Source: Panicum virgatum (taxonomy: Eukaryota > Streptophyta > Magnoliopsida > Poales > Poaceae). From it: a stretch of DNA of 64,000 bases. Below the pieces are notes generated by a model. It was not told the origin of the DNA. It worked only from the letters and a program-made list of their open reading frames with translations, and made no database searches. Below, in pieces: positions 10,104-20,844 of the stretch. A program made the translations under genes and the position numbers. Location of the stretch: contig NC_053153.1 in assembly GCF_016808335.1 (NCBI RefSeq), forward strand, positions 28,899,590 to 28,963,589, written 5' to 3'. Numbering within the stretch: position 1 is the first letter of the stretch; every line of letters begins with the position of its first letter.

Positions 10104-13100
10104 TGTGGTAGAACCACCTAAATTATCCCGGCTCAAGTGCGCAGGCCATCGCCATAAAGGCAACACCAGCTCAAACGCACTTCAAACGGAACAATCCTTG
10201 GTCTATCGGGTAACGTCCCGATACAACCACCGGTTTTTGGATCGAACAAGCATACCCCGCACGAAGGCGAGTCCAGAGATATTACAACCACAATTTTTAC
10301 ATCACAGGCATAAAAGTTATTACATACCAGTTCTAAAGCATTATTACAAGACCATCCTTAGTAAGCAGTTATACAAGCCATAATGAAAAGTTCAGAGTTT
10401 AAAACAGCGGAAGATAAAACATGACGGCTACAACACGTCGCAAAAGGACACCAGGCTAGCCCAAGCATGGTATCACTCGTCATAGTCATTGCCGATCGAA
10501 GACGTGTCTCACTCTACGGACCAGCCAGGAGGCAACGAGCAAGGATAGGTCAAGCTAGCGAATTGCTCCTCAAAACTCATACCTGAAAAGGTTTTCAAAA
10601 GCAAGGCTGAGTATTCTAATACTCAGCAAGACTTAACCGTCAACGGGTCTAAGTAGGCCACTATAGCTAGACTATGCAAGGTTTGTGAGGCTCTGGTTTT
10701 CCTTTTTGCTGAAAAGCAATAAAGAGTAGGTCCTTACTTTCAAGTTTTAGCTTTCAAGATTCTAGTTGATTAACCATTCTATGTAAGCAACTACTATCCA
10801 AACATGGTAGAAAACTAAACAAACAACAAGATTGATAAATAATAATGTTGCTCTTATTACTCTGTGTGGCAAAGGGATCAAGCAGTCACATATCATCGTG
10901 AGAGGCGGACGATTCTGAATCGAAATTCAACCTGGCCAGGCAAATCTAACACACACGTCTGTAACACCGTCGGGTCGTTCCCAAACAACCGTTGACCTTT
11001 CTTTCCGGCTTGTGGATAGTGCCACTCTCCCCGACTACAGGGCTCCAAGGTCCACCCTTCTACGAGGTCCACCCTTGTCCCTTGAAGTCGCAATGTAGTG
11101 CAACATAAACATAAAACCTATCCCTAAGAGAGAGTGGGAGGTATATCCACTCCCCGGTCCAATCGGCTACTAGGCTTGCCGCGTACCATATTTACGGCAT
11201 GTGGCTAGTACTTTCAAAATCTTAACCACCGCTACCACACACCGCGACCTTAGCAAGTTCATCAACACAGACGGGGTCTCACATAAGGTCATGATATCGA
11301 ACACAACCCCGTCCGTTGTCCTTATATTGATAACAGAAAGTAAACAAGCAGTTCCTATAAAGCTCGCGAGTGACAGGCAATCACTCGACTTTTACCGGTC
11401 CTATAAACTTAGCAAGTAGTCGAACTCAAGTCTAGTTTTCAGTACATAGGTTCCTAGGATCATGCATCTAGGGTTTCAATTCAAATCTTAAGAACTGTAA
11501 ATGCACAAGTAAGTAACAACAGTAAATGATCATAATTTGAAATATGGGTTATGTCCGGGGCTTGCCTTCTCGGTAGTCGCTAACTATTTCAGCTCTAGGC
11601 TCTTCCGAACTTTGGTCCGGGGCTTCAGTTAGTACGGCGGCGTTTGCTTGAGCTTCGAGATCACCTCCGTCAGACTCCGGGATCAGCTCGTACGTCCCGT
11701 CCGATAAGGCAGTCGTGTCTATATGTAATGCAAGAACGACATTATAAACACACATGGGCAATCGTTTATAGAGTAGTTAAATAACAAAGCTAACTACACA
11801 AGGCATCATGATCAACAGCACAAATGAAGTGAACTACTCCATAAACAAGTGGGGGTGGTTTTCTATAACAAACAAAACATAGTTTGCTAATAAATCAACT
11901 ACTCAGAGTACAAACAGTAATAAATTCTGCCGAAATTACACTAAACAGAACATGAACAAAGTAACCTAACCTGTAAAAATCATGCCATAATATCTAACCA
12001 TTTAATCAGAACAAATCAATCATTCAGATAGCACATAGAACAAACTTGAATTATACAGGTCAAAACAGAACAAAGAAGAAGCTCAATATTTAACAGGAGA
12101 TCTACTCAGAAATGAAATAGCTACTGTGAATTTTTCATGATTTTATCTACACAGAATTAATTCTGAGAAAATAAACAAAACAGACAACAGATTAGCAAGA
12201 TTCATTTTTAGCTCCTGTTATGTCCATTAAATGAGGCTCAAACTTCCTGGACAAGCTAAACTACTCAAACAGAACATGCAGAAATATTTTCATGATTTAT
12301 TACGAACAGAAACTATTTACCATAAATAAAGTCTACTAAACAAGGATTAAATCAAATAAATAGCTACACCAGAGAACTGCTCATGAAAATTTTATAGAAA
12401 AACTAGTGTTATAAGAACAAACTACCATAAAAGTTTCAGAGCAAGAAAAGCTTTCAAACAGTAGTTAAGAAAAAGATAAAATCAACTAATAACTAAGCAC
12501 TAGTAACACAAATCAAATTTTACAGCAAAAATTAGCAACTAAAGCCTAACATATTATGGATCTACTGTATAGAGCTCTTCAAGAGGATTCCAAAACATCC
12601 AGATTTGCTATTTTACGAATTTTCCACGAATTGATATTGAATTTAAAAAATCACAGCAAACTATTACAAACAAGTCCTTAGTGCACTATTCACATGAGTC
12701 TAGGCCTATTCAAATAACACCCTGGAGTTTTGTTTCTTCCACCCCGAGGTCCCTGGGCCGGGTCAGAGAGAGGGGGCGGCGGTTGACCGGCCAAATCCCG
12801 GCGAGGGGCTCACCGGCGGCGAGGGGTGGGTTGGGGAAAACGGAGAGGAAGTCGAGGCGGTTCTCGGGATGCGCTTGGGTCGCGAAATGAGGGCGGAAAG
12901 AGGTTGGTCCACGGCGAGCGGCGGCCGGTGGAGCTCGGAGCACGGCGGCGGGGTGGCTCCGGTGGGGTTCGGGCGAGGGGAGATGGTCTGGGAGTTGCGC
13001 GAGGGCGAGGCGGTGCTTGCTAGGGGGTCAGAGCGGGCGGAGGAGCGGCGGTGAGGCGGCTCCGCGGCGAGGGTGAGCTCGCCGGCGTTCAAGCGGGCGG

Positions 13101-13934
13101 CGGCGCTGTTCTGGAGCGTGGGGGCGAGGGGAGAGCAAATGAGTGAGGGGATTCAGTTTCTAGGGCTTTTGTAGTGCCCGTGCGCGCGCTAGGCGTGGGC
13201 GGCGGGCTCTGTAGGGGGCGCTCCACGGCGGCGTCGTGGTGGCGGCCGCGGGGCAGCTCTGAGCTCGGCGGGGGTGCGTGGCACGGCAGGGGGAGGCACA
13301 GCACGAAGCCAAGGGCAGTGGGGAAGCTCTGGGGCGATGCGTGGGCGCCAGCGCGGAGCGAAGGGCGGCCGGGCGGGCTCTCCACGGCGCCGGCAACAGG
13401 CTCTGCGGCGGCGGCAGAGAAAAACAGAGGAGAAGGCTGGAGGAAGGAGAAAAAGGGCTGGTTTGCAATTTCTGAAAATTTCAGGGACCAAACTGTAAAC
13501 AAGCAATAACTTTTAAACTAAAGCTCAAATGAAAAAGTTCTCAACATGAAAGTTGTTCAACTTTTCAAGATCTACAACTTTGATGTTGTGCAAAAATTTA
13601 TTTGACCAAAGGATAGAGAGCTAATTTTGAAAACAAAGAAAGGAATTTGAATTCAAAGGAATTTGTCTTTTTCAATGAAATTTCACTCCAAACTTGGGCT
13701 GATTTGAAAAGTTTTCTGCCATGTAATGATTACACCACATTTTGCAAAAGCACCCTCCACAAAAGCTATAATTGCACACCCAATTCAAATATAACTGCAG
13801 AAAGGACCTTGCATAAAATCATAATTACACTTATAACCTTTTATAATTACAAAAAGGTCCTTTTTCAAGCAAAACAAGCACATGATGTATAAAAGGTATG
13901 CAACACTAATGTGCAGACACCTAGGGTGTCACAA
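10104..13934 (-). repeat. 5' LTR of the gypsy element (3.83 kb)
   Basis: On the minus strand it starts TGTGACACCC at 13934 and ends TTCTACCACA at 10104, two bases before the PBS, giving the TG..CA borders. The outer third (12853-13934) is repeated at 1654-2739. The part from about 12740 to 13460 is strongly GC-rich and 11750-12700 is AT-rich; no protein of interest is encoded. AGGTA (13935-13939) follows the outer edge and should be one half of the 5-bp target duplication, but the other half is lost with the truncated 3' LTR. Confidence 0.85.
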
Positions 13935-13939
13935 GGTAG

Positions 13940-14581
13940 ACCTAGGTCTCCTCTAGCGATTCACCCACGGGCCGCATGCCGCCGGCGAGCCTCATCCCCT
14001 GCTCTTTCTCCGGCCAGGGGCCTAACCGTGAACTGTATTTCTTTCTAGGGGCCTAACTGCAAAGTCTCGTTTTCTTTTTTTTGTTTCAAAAAACATAAAA
14101 CATGTAAAATCGATAATAAATCGTAGAAAAATCAGAAAAATGCAAACTCAACTGTTATGGGCTCCTTATAACTAGATCTACAACTTTTATTGCATGCACT
14201 AGAATTAGTAAAGAATTAGAGAGAATTCATGAGAATTAGTGAGAATTAGATATATTAACTAGAATTTATAAAGTGTTTGTATTATTAGATATATTAACTT
14301 GAATTGAATTATAGAAATATTTTTAGAATTCAATTATGGATATAGTGTTTTCTTTATTATATATTTGATATAGACTTGTATGTATCATATATTTATTATT
14401 TAATTATGTCATTCAAAGACTTTATTTCATCATGTATTTAATCAAGTATTTAATCATGTATTTATATATAAAGTGTTTGTATCCCTCATTTATTTATTAT
14501 TTAATTATATCATCCAAAGCTTTAATTACATGTATTCTTCATTCTTAATTCAAATGTGTCATTTATATTACTGATCGAGCT
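13940..14581. other. CACTA-1 internal non-coding DNA
   Basis: A GC-rich piece (13940-14060) with GGGGCCTAAC repeated twice, then AT-rich DNA. The part from 14242 is repeated at 1-340. No gene seen. Confidence 0.7.
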
Positions 14582-14715
14582 CGCAAACTCGCGCTAATAC
14601 GCAAACACACGCTCGGTCTCTCATTCACTCACTCACTAACACACACACACACTCACTCACACTTGTACACACTCACTCACTCACACTCACACACACACAC
14701 ACACACTCACTCACA

Positions 14716-14751
<36 letters not shown>

Positions 14752-15000
14752 CTCCCTCTAACACACACACACTGTCTAATACACTCTAACACACACACAC
14801 ACACACTTTCTCTCTCTCTCTCTCTCTAACACACTCTAACACAATTGTATAAAGTATCGACCGTCGAGACACACACACACTCACACTAACACACACACAC
14901 ACAGACTCACACACACACACACACACTCACTAACTCTCTCTCTCTTTCTCTGTCCCTCTAACATACACACACACTCTCTCTCTCAAACACGCATATTCGT
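14582..15000. repeat. CA/CT-rich microsatellite, second copy
   Basis: Counterpart of the tract at 340-775, differing in the lengths of several (CA)n and (CT)n runs. Confidence 0.9.
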
Positions 15001-15033
15001 TCAAAGAATTGAATTCTCCTGCTTCATTTAAGG

Positions 15034-18000
15034 ATGGACACATACTCTAACACATTTTTACGGTTTCAGTTAAGGATGGACCCCTTCGGTGATGAGCAGG
15101 CCGCCGGGCAATACATGTTGGACGCAATAAACGAAGATACGAGGGCCAACACCACCCAGCCAATCGCTGAAGAAGATGCTCGGAGAGCTGATTCGTTCCT
15201 GAATATATCTGGAGATGCCGATGAAGAAGATGATGACTTTGCGCCGCCGCCCAATCAACAGCAGCATGTTCCAGTACGAATATTAAAACTATATGCATGG
15301 TAACTTCGGTAGATTAGTTTTGCGATTAACATATCTTTTCTGTAATTTAGTCGACCTCCGCATCGACTTCGTTGAGCCAGTCAAAAGGGAGACGCCGGTC
15401 AACCAAGAAAATGGAGGGAAGACAGGTTGTCACAGAAGTGGACGCAGAGGGCTGTCCAAGTGCTCCAGAGGATGCTGGCACAAAATTTGTCAACCAATGT
15501 GGGGTTATTGTTCGGGCAAGAATTCCGATCACCACAAGACTATGGAAAATGACCAAACCCGAAGAACAGCAACACGCCGTGCCTGCACATTAGAAGAAAA
15601 TGCTATGGGCAGAACTCAAGGATATGTTCACTCTTTCTGAAGGAGTTGACCAAGAACTTGTGAAGAAATGTGCCTTGAGAAAGATGGCCCTTGCCTTTGC
15701 AACTTTCAAGAAGAAGTTGTACACCAATTACATTAAGAAGGATAAGGAGCCGAACTGGGACGATCTTTCTCAGGTTAAACCATACTGGGAGGAGTTCAAA
15801 CAATACAAACTATCAGAGGAAGCCCAAAAAAATCCGAACAAGCCAAGGTGAATGCAGCAAATAAGAAGTACAGCCACCACCTTGGGGCTGCCGGGTACAA
15901 GAAGTCAGTTAAAAAATGGCAGAAGATGGAGCAGGACCTTATGGATAGAGGCATCAAGCCGACGACTTGGGATTGGCCGGATAGATCCAAGTGGTGGTTA
16001 TTTGCTAATGGCGTGACACTAAACCAGTTGGATGGAAGTTTGGTCGTGCCCGAGCATATGCAAGAAGTGTCCCGCAATCTAGTCGCTACAATAGATGAGA
16101 CTCAACAAGGAACATTCCATCCTCAAAGGGAGAATGATGAGCTGACAAGGGCATTAAAGAATCCGGAACACCCTGGACGAGCCCGCGGCATCAGCGTGGT
16201 CCCATGGAAAGTTGCTTGGGTCGGAGATCCCTCTTACAAGACTCACCGAAAGAGCAAAGCCGAACAGGAAGAGAAACTTCGTGCCATAGAAGAAAAGATG
16301 AACAAGAAGGTTGTGTCCTTGGAATCTCAGATGGACGCCAGGGTCAATGAGGCGGTGCAGCTAGCTCTGAGCCAAAGGGGCACTGCTGGGTCGCACCCGG
16401 ATGTTGTGATAAGCCCGGCCTCTCAGCGACGCAGCAGCTGTGCATCCACGGCGGCGCCCGACGTACAAGCGGAACATCAACCCCAGATTGAGCCAACGGC
16501 GGTAGATGACCAGAGGTATCCAGTGGATGATGTCACCATGCCGACACCGTGCGAGCTTGATGTGCGAGCAAGAAATATATCTATTCATGTCGCATACGGG
16601 TCAGCCCTGCCCCTGAATCCTTCTACTACAATTCATGGAAGGCCGATACCCCCTGGCTACACCTCCGTCACAGTCGAGCAGATAGTTGGAAACAATGAGG
16701 ATCTTGAGCTCGACTTCGTTGAAGGGGATGGAGAGAAGACATTGGGAGACGCACTGCACGGGGTCGTTCTATGGCGCAAGGCCGACATCAAACTTACTAC
16801 AAGCACAACGGCTCCCGTGCAGACCGATCGCCCATCTCCGCGGCCTACCTCACCGCCGTCCCCACTACCACCTCCTTCACCACCATCTCCGCCGGCGCAA
16901 AGGGCCACGAGTACTCCAACTCCTCCTACACCAGAAATGGGAAAGAAAAAATAGCATCCCTCCCAGCGGCTGGACCCTCAAAGAAGAAGCAGAAAACGGT
17001 CGAAAGACAATTAACCTACGAGAAAACCGCTGAGGAGTTGGAAGAGGAGACTGCTCGATATATAAAAGAACAATTGAAGGCTAAAGTTCCCTCGCCGAGG
17101 GAAAAGGTACCTCTAGAACTAGGGAAAAAGCTTCTCGCAAACCTAGACAACCCACCAAAACCGAAAAGCTTACCCTCGGACTATGATCGTACTCTGACAA
17201 AGGCACACAAGATGAGAAATCTAAAGAAAAAATGTGGCAAGACCATTCCTCAGCTTGGCACACAACAAAAAGAACTCGAGCCCCTCTGGGTGCCAGGGTT
17301 GCCACTCCTACACCCGACGGACGTACAACTCCAGGCAGACCTACAGGCCGCAATATTTCTTTCTGAAACTGGATTAACGCTAGAGGAGGCAACGGGGCAT
17401 GTGGAGGCAAAAATCCCTGTCGCTCGCGCTATTACTCCATTCCAGCATGGAAAACCTTTTGTCACTGAGGAAGAGGAGAAAAGTCTAGGCACGCAGATGT
17501 TCAATTTGCATAGATGGTACTTGCGAATGGCGAATGACGAAGGGAAAATATTTGGAGTCAAGTATCGTGACCATGATTTCTTCCGCGGGGAGGACGACTT
17601 CTGGGTGTACTTCCAAAATTTATATCACATTTACCATCGACAAGCCCTCGACGCCTCTATCATCACCATTTGGGTTTTGTAAGTATCACTTACCTCTACA
17701 TTAATATTTTTTGTTAACAAGAACATAATTATATGTGTGCATTATAAAATTTCTATTGCATCGTTTAGATAGGAGATCCAAAGAAGCCGAAAACATGGAT
17801 GGCACCATCAGATCGGCTTCATGTCTCCTTTGCTAGTCAACCAGAAATTGATCAACGAAAGTTACAAGGAAACGTGCCAAAACATGTACGATTCGTTGAC
17901 TAAACAAAATTACAAATCCTATATATTCATACCATACAACTTTGGGTAAGCCTTGGTCGACTCAATCCTCTGTTATATTACTAAATAAATACTAAGTTGT

Positions 18001-18725
18001 CTAATACATTTATGTATATATCCTATCTATATCTGCAGTTATCATTGGATTTTACTCATACTTTCCGTAGAGACCGGCAATCTTATAGTCTTTGACTCAA
18101 TGAGAAATCCAAAGTCCGCAATCCAACATATCATAGACCCCTTGAACAGGTAAGTTCAGTTTGCACAATCAAATCCTTTTTCTGTTAATAACAATTCCTG
18201 AATATCAAACTTAACTTTGAGCGCAGGGTTTGGAAAAAATTTGTGAAAAATAACAAAGGACGTGGTCAATGGAGGCCCGAACTGAACGTTAACATGGATT
18301 ATCCGGTATGTTCATTCATAAAGATTTGTCTAGTTAAGTATATAATCCCAAATTGTTCTATAAATTGAGTAATTTATTTGTTTCTCCTTAAGTGTGCGAG
18401 ACAACAAGGAACTGATTGGTGCGGGTACTACGTATGCGACTACTTGCACATCATGACTCCATGCGGGAAGGCTACTGATGAAGAAACGAGAGTACGTCCA
18501 AACCGTTCACTAGTATATTTTCATAATTGTACTACCGCACATGATGTTAATCCTTTTTTCCTAAATGATAGATGTCTCAAATGGGGGGATGAATGTTACT
18601 CTACTGATCGGATCAACGCTGTGTGCGAGCAGCTCGCCGGATTCATTTTGAACGAGATCTTGGATCCTAGAGACGAGTTCTACCACGACGATCACATCTA
18701 TAGAGGACTTCCATCGACCTCCTGA
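15034..18725 (+). pseudogene. CACTA accessory protein: Transposase_24, DUF8039 and Ulp1-like protease
   Basis: Exon 1 (15034-15273) and exon 2 (from 15351) repeat 788-1605. A TAG at 15591-15593, a shared one-base loss in a 7-A run (15826-15832) and a further slip in the A-run at about 16945 break the frame. The middle part (15848-17682) contains the rest of Transposase_24, a coiled Lys/Glu stretch, a DUF8039-like block (about 16550-16800, ending GDALHGVVLWRK) and a Pro-rich linker. Small exons with GT..AG borders (17770-17945, 18041-18149, 18228-18305, 18394-18490 and from about 18573 to the TGA at 18723-18725) form a C48/Ulp1-type protease. It keeps YHWILL (His), VFDS (Asp) and QQGTDWCG (Gln, Cys). 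Such protease domains are common in grass CACTA and MULE elements. Exon edges are my reading, not verified. Confidence 0.8.
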
Positions 18726-18914
18726 GGGGACTAGTAGTTGGACTGCTAACATGACTTGTACATTTGTAAATATTTTTAAACATTATGCCTTGATGTTTGT
18801 AATTTGTAAATATATTAGTTCATCTAATTAGCTTAATTATATGCTCGCATTTCACTTTTAGTTAGTTTCAAATATTCTCTGAAAATATAACAAACAAAAC
18901 TGGATTTGTAAAAA

Positions 18915-19163
18915 AAGGGAAAAGGTCATTGGTACCGGTTGGAAATACCAACCGGTACCAAAAGGGCTACCACCTTACGTCAGTGTGGCAACCTCTAAGG
19001 TACCGGCTGGTCTTTCCAACTGGTACCAATGGAAGCCTAAGACACCGGTTGAAAAACCCAGTGTCTTAAGCGAGGTCATTGGTCGCGGTTGCGGGGCACC
19101 GGTTTGGAAACCGGTGCCTTTAGCCCTTCTCAGCCGATGCCCAAGGCCCGTTTTCTAGTAGTG
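18915..19163 (+). repeat. CACTA-1 subterminal repeats and 3' terminal inverted repeat
   Basis: ACCGGTT..CCAACCGGT-type palindromic units recur at about 18937, 19000, 19042 and 19098, followed by the terminus TTTTCTAGTAGTG (19151-19163). Subterminal repeats of this kind bind the CACTA accessory protein. The base triplet after the terminus is CCG; its partner at the 5' end is not visible. Confidence 0.85.
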
Positions 19164-19235
19164 CCGGGGCCGCCAAGAACGGGACGGCCGCCGCCGATTC
19201 CTCCGGCGGCCACGCCACAACTGCCCTACTCTTCT

Positions 19236-19500
19236 TTACCGGGAGGCAAACTGAGACGGAGCTGACCTGTGCTGAGTGCCTATGTACTTGAATCGCTTCG
19301 AGGGCGGCCGGTCACGAACGCTGCCGCTCGCAAAGCCGTTCTCGGCGATCTCCATGGACGCCGGTGCAAGACGGATAAGCTTCACGCGGGAAGAACAAGC
19401 GCAACGAAGAAAACTCCCGAGAGGAGTCGTGATTGGGAGGGACAGAACAGTGTGTATATTTAGGCACAGAGGAGGCCAATTTGCCAATTGTTAAGAGATG
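19236..19500 (-). other. Possible first exon of an unknown gene cut off by CACTA-1
   Basis: On the minus strand a TATA-like CTAAATATACAC (about 19456) precedes an ATG at 19355. A short GC-rich frame (MEIAENGFASGSVRDRPPSK..) reaches ACAG|GTCAGC at 19267/19266, a good splice donor. CACTA-1 begins about 100 bp further on. I do not recognise the peptide. It could be an orphaned exon, or chance in GC-rich gene-flank DNA. Confidence 0.25.
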
Positions 19501-19874
19501 AGAAAGTAGAATATAGAACTATTGGAGGTAGTTTTTGTTTTTTTCCTTTTTTTCAAAAAAATAAGGACGGGGAAGTAAGATTGGAAACCCTTGGAGATGC
19601 TTAATCTCCGTTGCTACTCGTACCGTGCACGACTCAGACTCACCCTTGGGAGTTGGACCACCGGTCGGGCCTGGCTCCACTGTGCACGTACGAAATAGCC
19701 ACCCATCGTCTGATCGCCTTGCAAGTTCAGAAGTCGGAAAGGCCCCCCAAACCCTCATCGTCGTCGCCGGTCGCTGCTACCTGCCCGTCTTTCCCACGTC
19801 CGCCACCACCAGCCCACCCAACGCACACCACGTACGCGTTCGGCCTCGCCGCCCCACCCCACTCCTCCCCTACC
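19501..19874 (+). promoter_or_regulatory. Upstream region of MATH-BTB unit 1
   Basis: AT-rich then GC-rich DNA leading to the ATG at 19875. The stretch 19730-19870 (CCCCCAAACCCTC, CCTGCC, CCCACCAC) resembles the leader before unit 3 at about 58860-58990, so homology between units starts upstream of the ATG. No TATA box is clear. Confidence 0.4.
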
Positions 19875-20844
19875 ATGGCTCCTAATTTGCCGCCTCCCTC
19901 TTCTACCGCCGGCGACGGGGCGGGCTCCGCCTCCGCCATTGTCTCCGGCGACGCGAGCGGCTAGCACGTGCTCAGGATCGAGGGCTACTCGCGCATCTAT
20001 TCCACCATCCCTAACGGCGAGTTCGTCGAGTCTCGCCCCTTCCGCGCCGCTGGGCACACCTGGGCTGTACGGTACTACCCCAACGGCTTCTGCCCGGAGG
20101 ACGCCGACTGCATCTCCATCTGCCTAGTCCTCAAGGATATCGTCGCCAGGCACTTGATGGTGCACATGTTTTTTAGCTTCATCGACCAGGTGGAGAAGCA
20201 GAAGCCATCTTACTTTTGCGCCGTCGATCAGCCGAGAAAGTTCGTGAGCCACGGCAACTGGGGCCGACCTAAACTCGTCAGGAGGGCGGAGCTGGAGCAG
20301 TCAGGTCGCCTCAAGGACGACTGCTTCACGGTCAGGTGTGACATCGTCGTCATTGGCAAGCCACACGCCATGGACGACACAGCGGCCACTCCCTCCATCC
20401 TGGTGCCGCCGCCAGACTGGCGGCGACACTTCCGCGCCCTCCTGCGGAGCGAGCAGGGCGCCGACGTGCGGTTCCGTGTTGGCGGCCGGACGTTCGCTGC
20501 GCACCGGTGCGTGCTCTCAGCATGGTCGCCTGTCTTCAACGCGCAGCTCTTTGGCGCGATGAGAGAAGGCACCGCCACACGGGACGACTGCTTACAAATT
20601 GATGACATGATGCCGCAGGTGTTCGAGACTTTACTGAATTTCGTGTACACCAACGTGCTGCCAGAGACAGACGGGAATGATGAGGCTGCCGGTCGACCGA
20701 AACAGGGTTAACCCGGCTTTTTTAGAAAGCAATAAAGTCACAGTCACCAATCCGCAGGGTCGGGGAAACCGACTTTACAGTAAGCACCAGAGAAGGTCAC
20801 GCAGGACCTAAAAGCAAATGAAAGAAACGACCTACGCCTAAAGA

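Larger units (their letters stand above)
1654..13934 (-). mobile_element. Ty3/gypsy chromodomain retrotransposon (Tekay-type), 3' LTR truncated
   Basis: Read on the minus strand the order is 5' LTR (13934-10104), Met-tRNA-type PBS (10101-10090), leader, ORF0 (8838-7936), gag (7291 down), protease, RT, RNase H, integrase, chromodomain (about 2975-2784), polypurine tract (2755-2741), then the first 1.09 kb of the 3' LTR (2739-1654). The PR-RT-RH-IN order is Ty3/gypsy and the C-terminal chromodomain places it in the chromovirus/Tekay group. RIRE3- and RIRE8-like grass elements are the known examples with an extra ORF before gag. The pol frame has several stops and frameshifts, so this copy is defective. 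The two LTRs differ at about 29 of 1082 positions by hand count (about 2.7 percent), mostly transitions, which implies a fairly recent insertion. Confidence 0.9.
13935..19163 (+). mobile_element. CACTA-1, right part with 3' terminus
   Basis: The element ends at 19163 with TTTTCTAGTAGTG, which on the other strand is CACTACTAGAAAA, a standard CACTA terminus. Inside it carries an AT-rich leader, a CA microsatellite, a multi-exon Transposase_24/DUF8039/Ulp1 gene (15034-18725) and palindromic subterminal repeats (18915-19150). The 5' terminus and a TNP2 transposase gene are not present to the left before the gypsy LTR, so the gypsy element most likely inserted into this CACTA and the rest lies outside the window. 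Confidence 0.82.

Noticed and set aside
12681..13509. Same kind of GC-rich ORFs in the 5' LTR
   Set aside because: Shadow frames of non-coding LTR sequence.
1654..13934. Reading 1654-2739 and 12853-13934 as a simple repeat pair rather than LTRs
   Set aside because: PPT, PBS and TG..CA ends in the right order around gag-pol show that they are LTRs.
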